Below, one piece after another: positions 29,429-42,742 of a stretch of 64,000 nt of DNA (position 1 is its first letter; each line of letters starts with the position of its first letter). The stretch covers positions 341,276 to 405,275 of the forward strand of contig NW_019774737.1 of NCBI RefSeq assembly GCF_001039355.2, in the 5' to 3' direction. The translations under genes and the position numbers were made by a program. This DNA is from Lingula anatina. Taxonomy: Eukaryota; Brachiopoda; Lingulata; Lingulida; Lingulidae. The notes under the pieces were generated by a model, which worked only from the letters and a program-made list of their open reading frames with translations, had not been told where the DNA came from and searched no databases.

Positions 29429-30784
29429 TTATTTATTTATTTATTTATTTTGGGAGGGGGTTATGTTACCGGAAAGGCTCCATTATATTCACTTATTTAT
29501 GAATGTAAAGATCAATAGCAAGTGCAATTGATCTAATTTGGTGAAATTAAGTCCTGGAATCCTGTGTATACTAGTAGATTAATACAAAGCAGGTTAAGCT
29601 GGTTTACTTAACATTGCTCAACAAATAGTTATTCTGTAATTTATGGTTCTTGGCAATGGAAATAATATAATATATTATTGTTATTAAAGCTAGATGTGCA
29701 ATGTATGAACCTTTATGTATGAACCTTTAACTATGCCTTTATATTCGTACAGATTGCAAATTTCTACCTTTTCAAGGATCTTCCTTATTTTGGAATTATA
29801 CCAACTTAATCGATGTAGCACAGCTGTATGTGGTCAAACTGTGTTTATGTTTTTGGTTATTTTAAACCACACAGATGCCTGATTTTTTTAGCCCAAGAAT
29901 TTTCAACTGAATTATCTAAACATGTAATTTCTGGAAGTTAAGAATCCCAATGGGATGTTTCAGGCAAATAATGTAGCAGCTGCTCCCAGAGCATTGATTT
30001 TTTAAAACTCCATCTGCAACACAGTCTCTGAAGTTATTGGTTATGCATGTGTATTGATTATATCAGAGGATGGGTAGATGGGTCTCACTCCCAATTAGTG
30101 TGTATTTACTTATGCATATTACCCCCAGTGGTGTATAATTCGCCTATTAGTTCCCCAAGTCTGTCCCAATTAAAATATATACCGGTACCTTAAGTCATAC
30201 TTAAAATCAGTAGTCATAAGTGTAAAGCGGTTTTACAGAGGTCTGGTTAAAATTGCATCACAGGCAGCAATTATTTATCCTTTTAAAACTAATTTTACCT
30301 ATCAGTGAATTGCTATTTTGTCTTTGAGTTTAAAAATAATTGTCTCTGGAGTGATCCCTTTCATATTTTTATTACAGTGGACATTTCATCTCTGATGGCA
30401 TTTCTGGTTGTGCAAAGCTTCTCCCATTCTATAATCAAATTGGCTTCAGTTTTAAAGGTAGTATAAGGTTATAAACAGCATTCAGTGCTTTGTGTATTTT
30501 TTAAACTTTTTGACAGATCAATACATTGCATTTGAGATTTTCTACTTTACTGATACAGACCCCACTTCAACAGAAATCTATAGTGTTGGCCAATGGGTGT
30601 CTGAAAACCGGCTTATGTTCTGTTTCTTCTGAGGAACCACCAAATTCTAGATTTTGAAGCAGTGCCATTATGCTCCAAAATCCCTGTGTAGATATTTTTT
30701 GGGATGGATCCTGCACCTTTTACATGGTTTAAAAGTTTTCAGGATTATGTTTGATTTCAGGATTTTCAGTCTTCATTATGATGT

Positions 30785-30821
<37 letters not shown>

Positions 30822-32800
30822 TTTTGTCATATGGCCTACATGCGCTGCAAAATTGCAAGCTACGCTTTCAGGATTTTCAGTTTTGACAACTGTCTTCCAT
30901 GGTTTTATTGTTAACATATGAATATTCTATAACTGGAACAACTGTTGTTTAATTTGGACTTCATGGGTTGCCCAAGGTCAAAGATCTACCTCCTACTTGA
31001 TTTGTTGGCGCAGGGGAAGTGTGCAAAACTGATGACACAATATGGGTTCAGAAGGGCTGTGGGCATTAGATAGTGACAAAAGTCTACTATAGCCCACCTT
31101 TAGAATGTACAACTATAATTGATAAGATCAGAAGCTTTACTTTAGGACCTCAGGTGATTTTTGCACTAAATGCGTGCTGATGTACTTAAATAGATAAGTG
31201 TTCTTGTCTGTTTGCAGTTTATCTAAATGTGAAGGTAATGTCTATAAATGGTAGCAGGCCATATTTCAAATAACTCTTTCAAAAAAATGGCCTAAGTCCA
31301 TTAATGTCCATCTTTCAGGATTACTTAATGTTATTAGATAGTCTTTTAAGTTATTTTAAATTTGAAATGACACTGGTTTGGCGGAGGTTAACTTTGTTTA
31401 AACCTTATGCTGTAGTATTGGCCCAACTTTTAATTTTGCACCAATCTTCGTTTCAAGTCACACAAGCCCCTTTCTGTAATTGGTGTTTACTTGCTTCATT
31501 GATTACTAGATGACGGCTTTTTCATCAGTATCAAGAGGTTGTCTGCTCAGTTGAAAAATAAATTATTTGTTTTTTTATTGCTGGCTTTGGTTGCCACTTC
31601 ATATCTATCAATAGGCCTCCAATCCATTCCAAGCTTATGACTGCTGTTTAAGTGCTGGTCTCTCAAATCTGCAGCGTGGGGCTTTTCTTAATTTGTTAAT
31701 ATTACGGTTGTAACACATGTCACATTGACATTTTATTCTTTTAGTAACAAGGCAGCTTTTGAAATTTATTGCTATCAGCAGCACGTTAAGTTGCTTTGTT
31801 GACCTGAAGTTACCATCTCCCACCATCATGTGCATTGCCATTACCTTTAAGTTGTTATTTATAAATGGGCCTCGTGTTAAATAAAAAACAGCTATGTGTC
31901 ACCTATGTATATCATTTAATAGTATTTGGAAAGATTTTTGAAAACATTGATTGCTTGTGCAGTTCAAATCAATATAATCATGTGGAAAATCTGCTTGGTA
32001 CTGAAATAGCATATATGCACTATTTAAAAGCTCAGAGATTGTCATTATTTCTTAGTAAATCGAGTGTTTTGAATTGAATTGTTGCTCTAATAAATCCCTT
32101 GGTTTAAAGCTTTTTGTAAACTGGCAATGTAGCTTCATGTTTCCATGATACAATTGAATATTGGAGGTTTGCTCTCAACCAGGTAAAACAACTTCAAGAG
32201 CAGTGCAATGATTTTCAGTTAGTCAAAACTTCAAGAAGTTCGAAATGTGGATAATGAGATGCTTTTTGGCATGAAATTTGTCAGTTAATGTTAGGTGTTA
32301 CCTTATGAACAGTTTTGTATAATAAGAGAAACGATGGTATGTCAATGAAAAAAATATAAAATGATGAACTGTGTTTAATGAGACACAGAGTTTGTTAAAC
32401 ATGATTATCTTGAGTGTGACACTAATTAATTGCTATATAACTACCACATCATTCAAGTTGTGGCATTGCCAGACTATTGACTAGAGGCATCTTTAACACT
32501 AATGCAGTATATATTGGATCTTTTACATATCCAAGAGGATTAATATTGTGTTTTTGTTTAAGTTAAAAGTTCGAGTTTTACATAGATGTGCAATCTTTCG
32601 ATCTATTCACATTCTGAGTCTATCACTTTGCCTTGGAAATGACTAGGCACCCAGCTACACACACACATGAACACACATAACTGGAGAAATGTGCTTTTCA
32701 TGAAAATGATGTGTAGAATAGTCAATACTATGTGATGCCATTTACTATATTATAATCAGTGTGCATTGTAGTCTGTGCCATTTTGTGTTAAGAACTAGTT
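28265..32800 (+). other. ELOVL 3' UTR and gene-free downstream region
   Basis: No coding signal was found on either strand. AT-rich DNA with (TTA)n/(TTTA)n runs at 29400-29450 and 30784-30820. AATAAA words at about 31556, 31879 and 32078 are possible poly(A) signals of a long ELOVL 3' UTR; vertebrate ELOVL6 also has a long one. The true end is not determinable here. Confidence 0.4.
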
Positions 32801-34622
32801 TTCATTTGTTTTGAATTTTGGAAAATTTATGCCTTTTTGGCAAATATTATAAAGGGAACCAAATGGCTGATGATAATAACCATTTCACACCGATTCATTT
32901 CATTAAATATGTTGAAATAAAATAGAGATAAGAATTGTTGTTTTCTGTGCAATTTATGCGATTTGTTGCATTTCATAATTCTTAGTTGGTGAGGTTTCCT
33001 CTCTGATATAATTTCTGTGACCAAAGTTGCCTTCAGGGTTATGAAGGTCCAAGCTTAGGGCCACTGTCAGGGTTAGCCAAAAACTTGTAATTTACTGCCT
33101 TACATACAATTTCTTGGATAATAGATAAATCTTCAGTGCTCCCTGCGACTTACTTTCTTAGCATTTACACAAATGACATCATACCAATGACTTTATTTTG
33201 GGGTAAAAATTAAAAAAACTGTTTCTCAAATTTCTCCTTTGCCTGAGCCAATTTAATGAAAGCAGTTAGTACTCAAAACCCTGCCAGTGACTTTTTTAAA
33301 TGCCTTAGTTTAGATTTTATCATTTATCAAGCAAAACAGTGCCTTTGCTTATTAATAATGAAAATATGTAATTAAGAGCCCAAATCTCCATAACAAAAAT
33401 TTTAAACCAAAGTGATGGCACAGGATTGAAGCCCATACATTTGCCATCCCCTGTATCAATTTTCATGATAAGATCTTGTTCAGGGATGGAGTTGTGCCCC
33501 ATGCCGTCTCACCTCAAAAGAGAAAGTTGTTGAATTGGTGATAAACGCTGAGGTGCCTATGCTTAGCAACGAGAAATATAAATGCCTTTATATTTCTAAG
33601 GGGCTTTTTTTATTGTTTTAAATCAGGAAAAAAAGGTAAATGCATTATTGAATAATAAGATTCGTGAAAAAAAAAATTTCAGTGTTTTGATGATCATAAA
33701 CCCTGGTGTAAGTACACTTTCAAGGACAGATTAATCACTCTAACATCCAAGTGTCCAATTGTTCTAACCTCATCTCTCAATAATACGTATACAGTATATC
33801 AAACTGCAGATTTTATTTAGGGTGCATTCGCTATGAAACTATCGTACTATGTAGTTCAAACTAACTCCGCGGGGACTCTCGCAGAATGCAGATTAACACA
33901 TCTGGCATTGAGTAGAATACAGAAAAACTGGTGAACATGCGAGTATGTTAGAAACGAGATGGCATGTTTATTTGTTCATCTTGTGCTCTTGATGCCATTG
34001 CTCTGCGATCATTGATTTCAAATTGGCAGCACCAGCCCTAAGCCAATGGTGTCATAAGTAAAGGCATCAGCATGACATATTTTAATTACTTTTTAAGGGC
34101 CTGTACAATATGTTGATGAAAAATTATCAAAATACATGTGTTGGACAGAAGTAAATTGCTTCAAAATAATCAGTTTATGATTATTTCAAGTTTACTTTTT
34201 AAAGTGATGTCAAACAAGTAAGAGAGGTACCCAGGGGCGAAAGTGGATAGTCTGTAGTCTACTTTCAGCAATATCAATATGACAGGTTATGACAGGTAAA
34301 CTGAAACAGGAATTATTTTGCAGTCAAAAAAAAAAAAAAAAAAAAAAAAACTTACTCCATTGAAATTGCATACACATATTGTTGTTGTCATGATTAGCAG
34401 TTGATAATTGGTATATTAAAAAATTAGAATAAGGCAGCAACGCTGTCAAACGTACAGACACAAAGTAAGAAACAAAGATGCAAAAAATAGGTTATTTTGC
34501 CAATTTTGATGCAATATTTCATATTGCTTAACAACAAAATCAACACCAATTTTAAATTATGCACAACGGGTAACATGGATATTGAGAATATGTAACTTGC
34601 ATAAGGCTTCAGGCCCATGAGA
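32801..34622. repeat. 1.82-kb duplicated block, copy 1
   Basis: This block is repeated at 34624-36446 with no difference noticed except one extra A in the poly-A run near 34327. The copies are separated by a single N at 34623. The block is non-coding and contains a foldback arm at 33867-33906. Confidence 0.92.
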
Positions 34623-34623
34623 N
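34623..34623. other. ambiguous base (N) at the duplication junction
   Basis: A single N stands exactly between the two identical 1.82-kb copies, as left by an assembler or gap-filler when overlapping contig ends are placed side by side. Confidence 0.85.
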
Positions 34624-36446
34624 TTCATTTGTTTTGAATTTTGGAAAATTTATGCCTTTTTGGCAAATATTATAAAGGGAACCAAATGGCTGATGATAAT
34701 AACCATTTCACACCGATTCATTTCATTAAATATGTTGAAATAAAATAGAGATAAGAATTGTTGTTTTCTGTGCAATTTATGCGATTTGTTGCATTTCATA
34801 ATTCTTAGTTGGTGAGGTTTCCTCTCTGATATAATTTCTGTGACCAAAGTTGCCTTCAGGGTTATGAAGGTCCAAGCTTAGGGCCACTGTCAGGGTTAGC
34901 CAAAAACTTGTAATTTACTGCCTTACATACAATTTCTTGGATAATAGATAAATCTTCAGTGCTCCCTGCGACTTACTTTCTTAGCATTTACACAAATGAC
35001 ATCATACCAATGACTTTATTTTGGGGTAAAAATTAAAAAAACTGTTTCTCAAATTTCTCCTTTGCCTGAGCCAATTTAATGAAAGCAGTTAGTACTCAAA
35101 ACCCTGCCAGTGACTTTTTTAAATGCCTTAGTTTAGATTTTATCATTTATCAAGCAAAACAGTGCCTTTGCTTATTAATAATGAAAATATGTAATTAAGA
35201 GCCCAAATCTCCATAACAAAAATTTTAAACCAAAGTGATGGCACAGGATTGAAGCCCATACATTTGCCATCCCCTGTATCAATTTTCATGATAAGATCTT
35301 GTTCAGGGATGGAGTTGTGCCCCATGCCGTCTCACCTCAAAAGAGAAAGTTGTTGAATTGGTGATAAACGCTGAGGTGCCTATGCTTAGCAACGAGAAAT
35401 ATAAATGCCTTTATATTTCTAAGGGGCTTTTTTTATTGTTTTAAATCAGGAAAAAAAGGTAAATGCATTATTGAATAATAAGATTCGTGAAAAAAAAAAT
35501 TTCAGTGTTTTGATGATCATAAACCCTGGTGTAAGTACACTTTCAAGGACAGATTAATCACTCTAACATCCAAGTGTCCAATTGTTCTAACCTCATCTCT
35601 CAATAATACGTATACAGTATATCAAACTGCAGATTTTATTTAGGGTGCATTCGCTATGAAACTATCGTACTATGTAGTTCAAACTAACTCCGCGGGGACT
35701 CTCGCAGAATGCAGATTAACACATCTGGCATTGAGTAGAATACAGAAAAACTGGTGAACATGCGAGTATGTTAGAAACGAGATGGCATGTTTATTTGTTC
35801 ATCTTGTGCTCTTGATGCCATTGCTCTGCGATCATTGATTTCAAATTGGCAGCACCAGCCCTAAGCCAATGGTGTCATAAGTAAAGGCATCAGCATGACA
35901 TATTTTAATTACTTTTTAAGGGCCTGTACAATATGTTGATGAAAAATTATCAAAATACATGTGTTGGACAGAAGTAAATTGCTTCAAAATAATCAGTTTA
36001 TGATTATTTCAAGTTTACTTTTTAAAGTGATGTCAAACAAGTAAGAGAGGTACCCAGGGGCGAAAGTGGATAGTCTGTAGTCTACTTTCAGCAATATCAA
36101 TATGACAGGTTATGACAGGTAAACTGAAACAGGAATTATTTTGCAGTCAAAAAAAAAAAAAAAAAAAAAAAAAACTTACTCCATTGAAATTGCATACACA
36201 TATTGTTGTTGTCATGATTAGCAGTTGATAATTGGTATATTAAAAAATTAGAATAAGGCAGCAACGCTGTCAAACGTACAGACACAAAGTAAGAAACAAA
36301 GATGCAAAAAATAGGTTATTTTGCCAATTTTGATGCAATATTTCATATTGCTTAACAACAAAATCAACACCAATTTTAAATTATGCACAACGGGTAACAT
36401 GGATATTGAGAATATGTAACTTGCATAAGGCTTCAGGCCCATGAGA
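34624..36446. repeat. 1.82-kb duplicated block, copy 2
   Basis: Second copy of 32801-34622, one base longer in the homopolymer. Identity through such neutral AT-rich DNA argues for an assembly artefact or a very recent duplication. Confidence 0.92.
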
Positions 36447-37938
36447 GTTCAAGTTCAGACTTTCAAAATGCCAGAAAGAGAAAAATGAAAATTTCCCCAA
36501 AAATTCCGTAGATCTAAGAAATAATGATGCACAAAACAGGTTATTTTGTCAATAATGATGCATTGTGCTTAACAGCAAAATCAGCACCAACTTTTAATTT
36601 AGCACAACAGGTACGTATCATGTTGTCACTGAAAGTGCACAGCGATGACGACAACGGCAATGATAGATGGTGATGGCTATATGTAGTCTTTACATAAAAA
36701 CACACAACACAAAGGAAGTTTGACATTTTCTGACCAGTAATGTTACATACCTTTATTTAAACCATTATTTGATGACATCATTTGTCCCAACTGAGTCATC
36801 ATCAATATCAAACATACAAAAAAGTTCAAAAGCTCCATATTCAAACCACGTAAAATTCAATTCTATCTATCAGTAATACTAATTAATAAATTCCACCCTC
36901 ACAATCCCCATATACGAATACACCATTTGTTCCATGTTAAATTGCCTAAAATGCTAATGATAAAAAATACCATTTCATTCCCATGGCTCAATTTTAGATG
37001 TTGCAATCTATTGTAAACTGGATTTGATCTTATAAAGTTTGTAGTGCTTATGTTATATACTTTGTAACAGTAAGAACTTTTCAATTGCAACTAAAAAAGG
37101 CTGGAGCTTCCTTGGGAGCTTGATATCCCCCCTCCATCACCAATGAATTCCCAATGATGGGCACGCTGGGCACATCATATGTCAACTTATACAATCTATC
37201 AGCAGTGGAATTTTCCAGACCCACAAGTAAGGTCAACTCCCAGTAACATTTGTAAATGCTGTACCGTAGTATATCAACAACTACTTCGAAATTCCTAAAC
37301 AACGACGTTTATTCTTCTTCTGAAAATACTGTGTACTGTGGATACAACAGAATAGTGCACATTGTGAACACTGTAAAATACCTTGAATACTAGTAAAATA
37401 TATAGTACACTGAATTTATAACATTAGATATTCAATAAGTGAAAGTTATAAGCTCTCTTTTGGGCTGACTAAATATCACTGATTATCATACACTCAACTG
37501 ACTACACTTACGCCCCAACAGCTGTTTGCATGACTCTGGTCACTCACATGAGAATTACTCAATGAATGCAGTACCAGCAGTCATTTATTTCTAATGATTT
37601 AAAAATAGAACAGGAATGTTTTAAGTAACTTCAATTGTTTATCTTTTTTAACCATCCCTTCATATGTTATTATCTTTAAAATACACAAAAAAGCACTGCT
37701 GAGCAGACTAAACCTTTTTTCTGTGCTATGTTAAGCTCTCCCTGGTGGAAATACAACTTATAAAAGTGCCACAAATAACACAGTATCTAGCATATCTTTC
37801 CTTCCCAACAACAATAGGGATGCAGTTACTGCACACACACAGACATTCAAAGTGCCACTGATGACTGGAACTCCTCTCCCCATTTAGTAAAGAATGGCTG
37901 GTTGTTGGGGAACTGTCTCAAGCACAGCAATGCCCTTG
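36447..37938 (-). other. intergenic region / MPPE1 3' UTR
   Basis: No reading frame of note. AATAAA on the - strand (TTTATT on +) near 37583 is a possible MPPE1 polyadenylation signal about 350 bp past the stop codon. Confidence 0.4.
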
Positions 37939-40900
37939 CTAACATCTTCTTAAACACCTACATATACAGACCAATGTCCAAAACACCAGCAACACATTTA
38001 TTATCACAAGATATCCTTTGAGCTGGATGAGCCTGCTTGGAAGCCACAGAGTTGTGTAAAAAGCTTTTCCTGGGCGTTCTGGAAAGAAAGGTGGTGGGTA
38101 AAATAAGAAACAAATATGTCCTACATAAAATTTGTAGGAAAAAAGAAAAATATCCAGCAAAAGAACAAAATTTTGGACTTCAATCATCCATCCTCCATAA
38201 ATGGACTCACATTTTTATGATCTTAATTTTAGTCGACTATCTTACTTAAAATGTCTGATAACAGTTTCGATCCAAATTGCAGTCCATTCTATAAACACAA
38301 GTATCATTATCTCCACCAAGAATTCTGCACAATTACTTGTACCTGAACTAGTCATGAAAAGGTCATATGATCAATCCTGTTTAATTTATTTAACAGCCAT
38401 AGAAAAGCATCATAAAATAAGGCACTCACCAAGCACTAATACACCATACCCCATATCTGGGACCCCCATTCTATAGCTACATGAAGGAACAACAATCTCA
38501 TACAGTATATCCTCCTTCAAATCAAGTGTCACAAAGTCTGTAAAATGATCAATATCCTGAGATCTCCAGTTATTTGATGGAATCTTTTGACAGTTGTCAC
38601 AAATATAAAGTTTTAGCTGAAATGAGAAAAAGCAAATATTATAGTTTTATATTTTAATTTGAGGGTTTACTCTAACATTTTTATTTATAAAAAAAAAAAA
38701 AATTATTTGAGATGCAGACAAACTAAAACAGTCTTTAATTATTTGGTCAAATACAAATAAAAAATAACTTTATCTTGAAACTTTTTCTTAATCTACATTA
38801 AGGTATTTCTTACTCCTACTGTTTCTTTGTAGTGTTAGATAATTTAGTAACTACCTATTTTCAGGAAAAATCACCATATTTAGAACATTACTGTATACAC
38901 ATTATTATAGATAAAACAGAAGGCATACTGATACAGTGTTGGAAGAACATCACTTCTCACCTTATGTGTGTCCCCTGACAGAATCAAGTCAGGCTTCAAA
39001 AGAGATATTACCTGAAAAGCAAACATTAATGATATATTAAAATAACCAAACAAGCAAAAGTAAGTTGTCTTACATTTCTATCAGGCCTACCCAACTTCCA
39101 GACTCGGCACTGAATGATCTTGAATTCACCGGTAGATCAGACCACACTACACGTTTTCAAGGTGTGTGTCAGTACGCATTTCACAGTATCATACCCTGGA
39201 ACAAATTTTGAAATGAGATGCACTACTTTCCAACCCTGCTCAGAATCACTGCTATCACATCACATACAAGGCAAGAGAGGTGTCGTGTCTTTCAAAGCGC
39301 GTACTGACACACACCTTGAAAATGGGTAGTGTGGTCTGATTTACCCTTGAATTCAGTATCATTCTGTGCCGAGTCTGGTAGTTAGGTAGGCCTTTCTAAA
39401 TTCTATACCATTTCAATTCAAAGACAGTTCTGTTCTATAATCATAGTCTGGTGTGCTTTGAAAGATTGAAAGTTTAATGCCTTGCTCTCACATATAAAGA
39501 GTGTTACCCGAGTGGCGCCCCCATGGCCAATCAATTAAATTACCTAAACAGCAGACTATTGATCTTGTGGAGAACTTGTGAAAGTGAGTCAAGTCCCCAT
39601 AGCATAAAAACAAAGTAGGTCCTCTCAAAGTACTAGTATAACACTAAATGTAAAAAAGTACTTGCATGCAATGTACATGGTATAACAGAATGTAAAAGCT
39701 CACCGACTGAGTGTTACTTGATATAACATTCTGATGATTAGCAACCACAGTCAAGACATGGTCACTAGGGTCAAGCTGGCCAAGTAACTTTTTAAATTCT
39801 TTCGCCTTCTCTCCACTTAGTGTGTCACGTGAATAATATGCTGGCTAAAAATGAAATAAAAAATATGTCAGACTCAGTATAAAATACAAACTCATCTATA
39901 ATCCCTTCTGTAAAGAAACAACACAGCAACAATATGCAACATTCTAAATGCAAAGTATATCCAATGAGCTATAAAACTCATAGGTATGTCTAAGTGTAAT
40001 TGGTCAAAACTGCTTTAAGTTTAAGAGGATTTTAAAGGCAGTTTTACAATGAAATTATTGTATTAGTTAGAGACATCCATAGGGACTCTCACTGAATGCA
40101 ATCAGATAAACTGAATGACACACCTCCCCAAGCAGCTAGGGGTGACTTACTTTCATGTGCAGTCAGTGACACTTGAAACCAGGACTTATAAACAGATTAG
40201 GTGTTTACTAACACTACCCACAGATCTTTTAGCACTAAAACCCAGGAATAAACCAACACACCCTACAATTATTGAGCACCAACAAAGCACTAACATTCAT
40301 CCCCTCTGGAAGTGCTTTTTAATTTGTGGGTTATGTGGTTAATATAGGTGTTGGTGCTAAAAAATCTGCAGGTAATGTTAGTAAATGCCTAATCCATTTA
40401 TAAGGCCTGAAAACGAAGTGAAGAAGCCTCCAGAAGTTGAGCACACACAAAAGTTATCATCTTCAAGCTGTTCAAGGATGTGTGTCATTTAGTTAATCTA
40501 ATTGCATTCAGCAAGAGTCCCTCAGAGTTGGATGGCTCTCAGTGATTTTTATGATAGTTTGTAAACGCACCTAAGTGATGGTTTAAACTGTGGCAGTGTG
40601 CAAAGTTGGGTGCAGTTGTGATAACTTAAAATGGCTGCAACCATCAGACAAAGCTCAAGCTACTTACTTTAACAACTTGTACAAATTTGATCCTGTGAAC
40701 ATCACTGGTCTTTCCAAAGAACTCTTCAAAGCGTTCTATTTTCCATGGAAGTTTAGCATCAAATTCTCCACCAATATCATTATCACCAGCGACTGGGATC
40801 ATCTGAAATTTGTATTAAATAATAGAAAGAAAATCTGATTATGACAACAACCAACGACACTCAAATCTAAAATTCAAAAAGCAAAATAGCAAAACAAAAT

Positions 40901-42742
40901 GGACACTTTAATTATGGTTTCATCTATAATAAGGTATATCTTTATATGGACAGCTTCTCACAATGTCTGCAACAGTTTACAACTTACGTACCTCTACTTT
41001 TGCAGTTTTCCCATAACCAGTCACCTTTTCCTTCTGAAAAATATCCATAAACCTTTGGAATGTTCTCCTGTATTCATCGGTAGTGGTTTCAGGTTCATTT
41101 CCTTCATCAAACAAATCCCCAAGAAAGAGGATGGCATCTGGTTTCACATAATCATACGCAAGGTCAAAGGTTTTCTTCAAGTACCTGTATGATAGTGACA
41201 GTATCTAAATTTAGTGATAGGTTACAATTAGCAGCATTTAAAAGCATAAGTTTGAGATCTGCCTTGAGGGAAAAGTGCCTTAAAGGGTTTGCTTCATGCC
41301 GTCAGAATGGCCTGAACGGAACATATTCTTCAGAAAACATGCCCAACTAACGATATCTTTATCCAAATACACAAATTAAAAGCTCATTTTGTAAATTTTT
41401 GGCTTTAAAAAACGTCCTATTTGCTCGGCCTGGGAGTTAATGAGCTACGTGGTCACGTGGTCCAATGACGACAATCGAGCCACTGGAGAACAGAGCGTGC
41501 TTAGCTGTCAAACTGAGCTGCATTGTCTACCTGTAAGATGACTTCTCTGGCTTCTGATAAAAGTTTATACTCATTCAAATCTCTTACCCGAGGGGTCTAA
41601 ATCCTCGTGAAGCTGTGTAAAACCATTTCCCGTCTAGTCATTTCTTTAACAAGCATTTCATTATGNAATAGATTGTTTTTATAATTTTTAAATGGCGAGG
41701 ATCGATTAAAACATACCTCTAGTGTATAGATTGAGTGCTGTATCTTCAAAATTCGAGAAATGGATTTTTACATGAACATTGTCCTTTAATTACACACTTG
41801 TGGAATCTTGTAAGTGTTGTATCCAAAATACTGCTAAATATGATCTAGAAAGTACAACACAAAAGAATAAGTTTAACACAAAAAGCTGAAAAAATCAATC
41901 TTTACATTTATTATCACTTGCCTGTCACAATCCCATCTTGTAATAATATTTTCTCTGCGATACCCAAGCAGCTGAGGATCAGCTACCAACAGGAATAAGG
42001 TCTGTTTTTCTGGGAACCAAAACCTAAAACCAAAAGAGCAAGCATACACATATTTGTGTTGTCTGTTACTGGGAATGAAAATGCCATTATTAGCTTCAAG
42101 AATTTTTCATTCATCATAGCAGCCATCAATACAATTCTAACAGGTTTGTGAAGCTACCGCAAAAGACTGTACAATGCTATCCAATCTTTCTTCAAAGGTG
42201 ACAATCAGTCATTTTTAGCCAACACAACTTTAAGTTAGTAAGTCCAACCACAGCAGGGTTTATAAATATAATGATGGTCTGCTTAACCCAGGTAGTAAAG
42301 CTTAACCACCTGTTGACCATGCACCACCACTGATGCTGAGGCAAGTCAGTTGCCAACAGATCAGATTCCTTTAGTGAGCTGCATGTCCAAAAGAACTAGT
42401 AGATTAGTCTTTTTTCTTTCCAGAAAAATATTTGTTTGGTGTGGCAGCTCTGAAAAGAATTTGGTCTGATAGATATGCCAACTATGAATCAGTCAAGTTA
42501 TGACAGAAGTCTCGAACAAGAAAGCGTAGAAGACAAGGCTGTGATTTTTCTAAAACACCCAGTTTGGGTTGGTCCATTTAAAAGGTTTACCTCGCACTTT
42601 CTAAGTCGATCCATCTCTTATACTGTGCATAATACAGGCCATACTCATTGATGAACACAGTTAGTATTACAATGAGGGCAGTGCCTAACTCCAGTGGATG
42701 AGACCTCACCCTTCTCTTGCAGTGGTACAGCCATGAGACCAT
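37939..42742 (-). CDS. MPPE1: metallophosphoesterase 1 / PGAP5, GPI-anchor remodelling (8 exons)
   Basis: PGAP5/MPPE1 removes an ethanolamine-phosphate side group from GPI anchors in the early secretory pathway, which aids export of GPI proteins from the ER. Exons 42742-42591, 42023-41922, 41184-40992, 40802-40668, 39844-39704, 39011-38961, 38616-38430 and 38078-37939 join in matching phases to 366 residues. Membrane helices lie at about 20-31 and 343-359. Metal-site motifs are DPQ at 66-68, GDLFDEG at 107-113, GDNDIG at 155-160, ANHQ at 229-232 and GDTH at 254-257. Several positions that are His in human MPPE1 (DTH, GNHDIG, GHTH) differ here, as in Cdc1/Ted1-like relatives. VPSCSYRMGVP matches the conserved VPSFSWR block. 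Intron 2 has a GC donor (CAG|GCAAGT). Vertebrate-type C-terminal ER signals are absent. Confidence 0.9.
39084..39392. mobile_element. 309-bp foldback transposon with ~105-bp inverted ends (MULE-like?)
   Basis: The left arm begins GGCCTACCCAACTTCCAGAC and the right arm, reversed, GGCCTACCTAACTACCAGAC. Similarity continues for about 105 bases through CAGACCACACTAC and CAAGGTGTGTGTCAGTACGC. Long inverted ends with a short centre resemble Mutator-like MITEs. A 9-bp target duplication is not clear (TTTCTATCA against TTTCTAAAT), so the superfamily is uncertain. It sits in an MPPE1 intron. Confidence 0.8.
40073..40537. mobile_element. 465-bp foldback element in an MPPE1 intron
   Basis: Almost the whole unit folds back on itself. 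Outer arms share GGGACTCTxxCTGAATGCAAT and ATGACACAC words. Inner arms share TTATAAxxxGATTAGG, TTTACTAACA and TTTTTTAGCAC words. The outer arm is related to the solo arms at 4087 and 33867. Confidence 0.7.
41666..41666. other. ambiguous base (N) in MPPE1 intron 2
   Basis: A single N in non-coding sequence. Unlike 34623, no repeated flanks were noticed around it. Confidence 0.9.

Noticed and set aside
29400-29450. regular (TTA)/(TTTA) units as a CRISPR-like array
   Set aside because: Simple sequence repeat without spacers; animal genomic DNA.
34326-34350. long poly-A run as the tail of a retroposed gene or SINE
   Set aside because: No upstream coding or tRNA-like sequence and no target-site duplication seen; it is a simple homopolymer inside the duplicated block.
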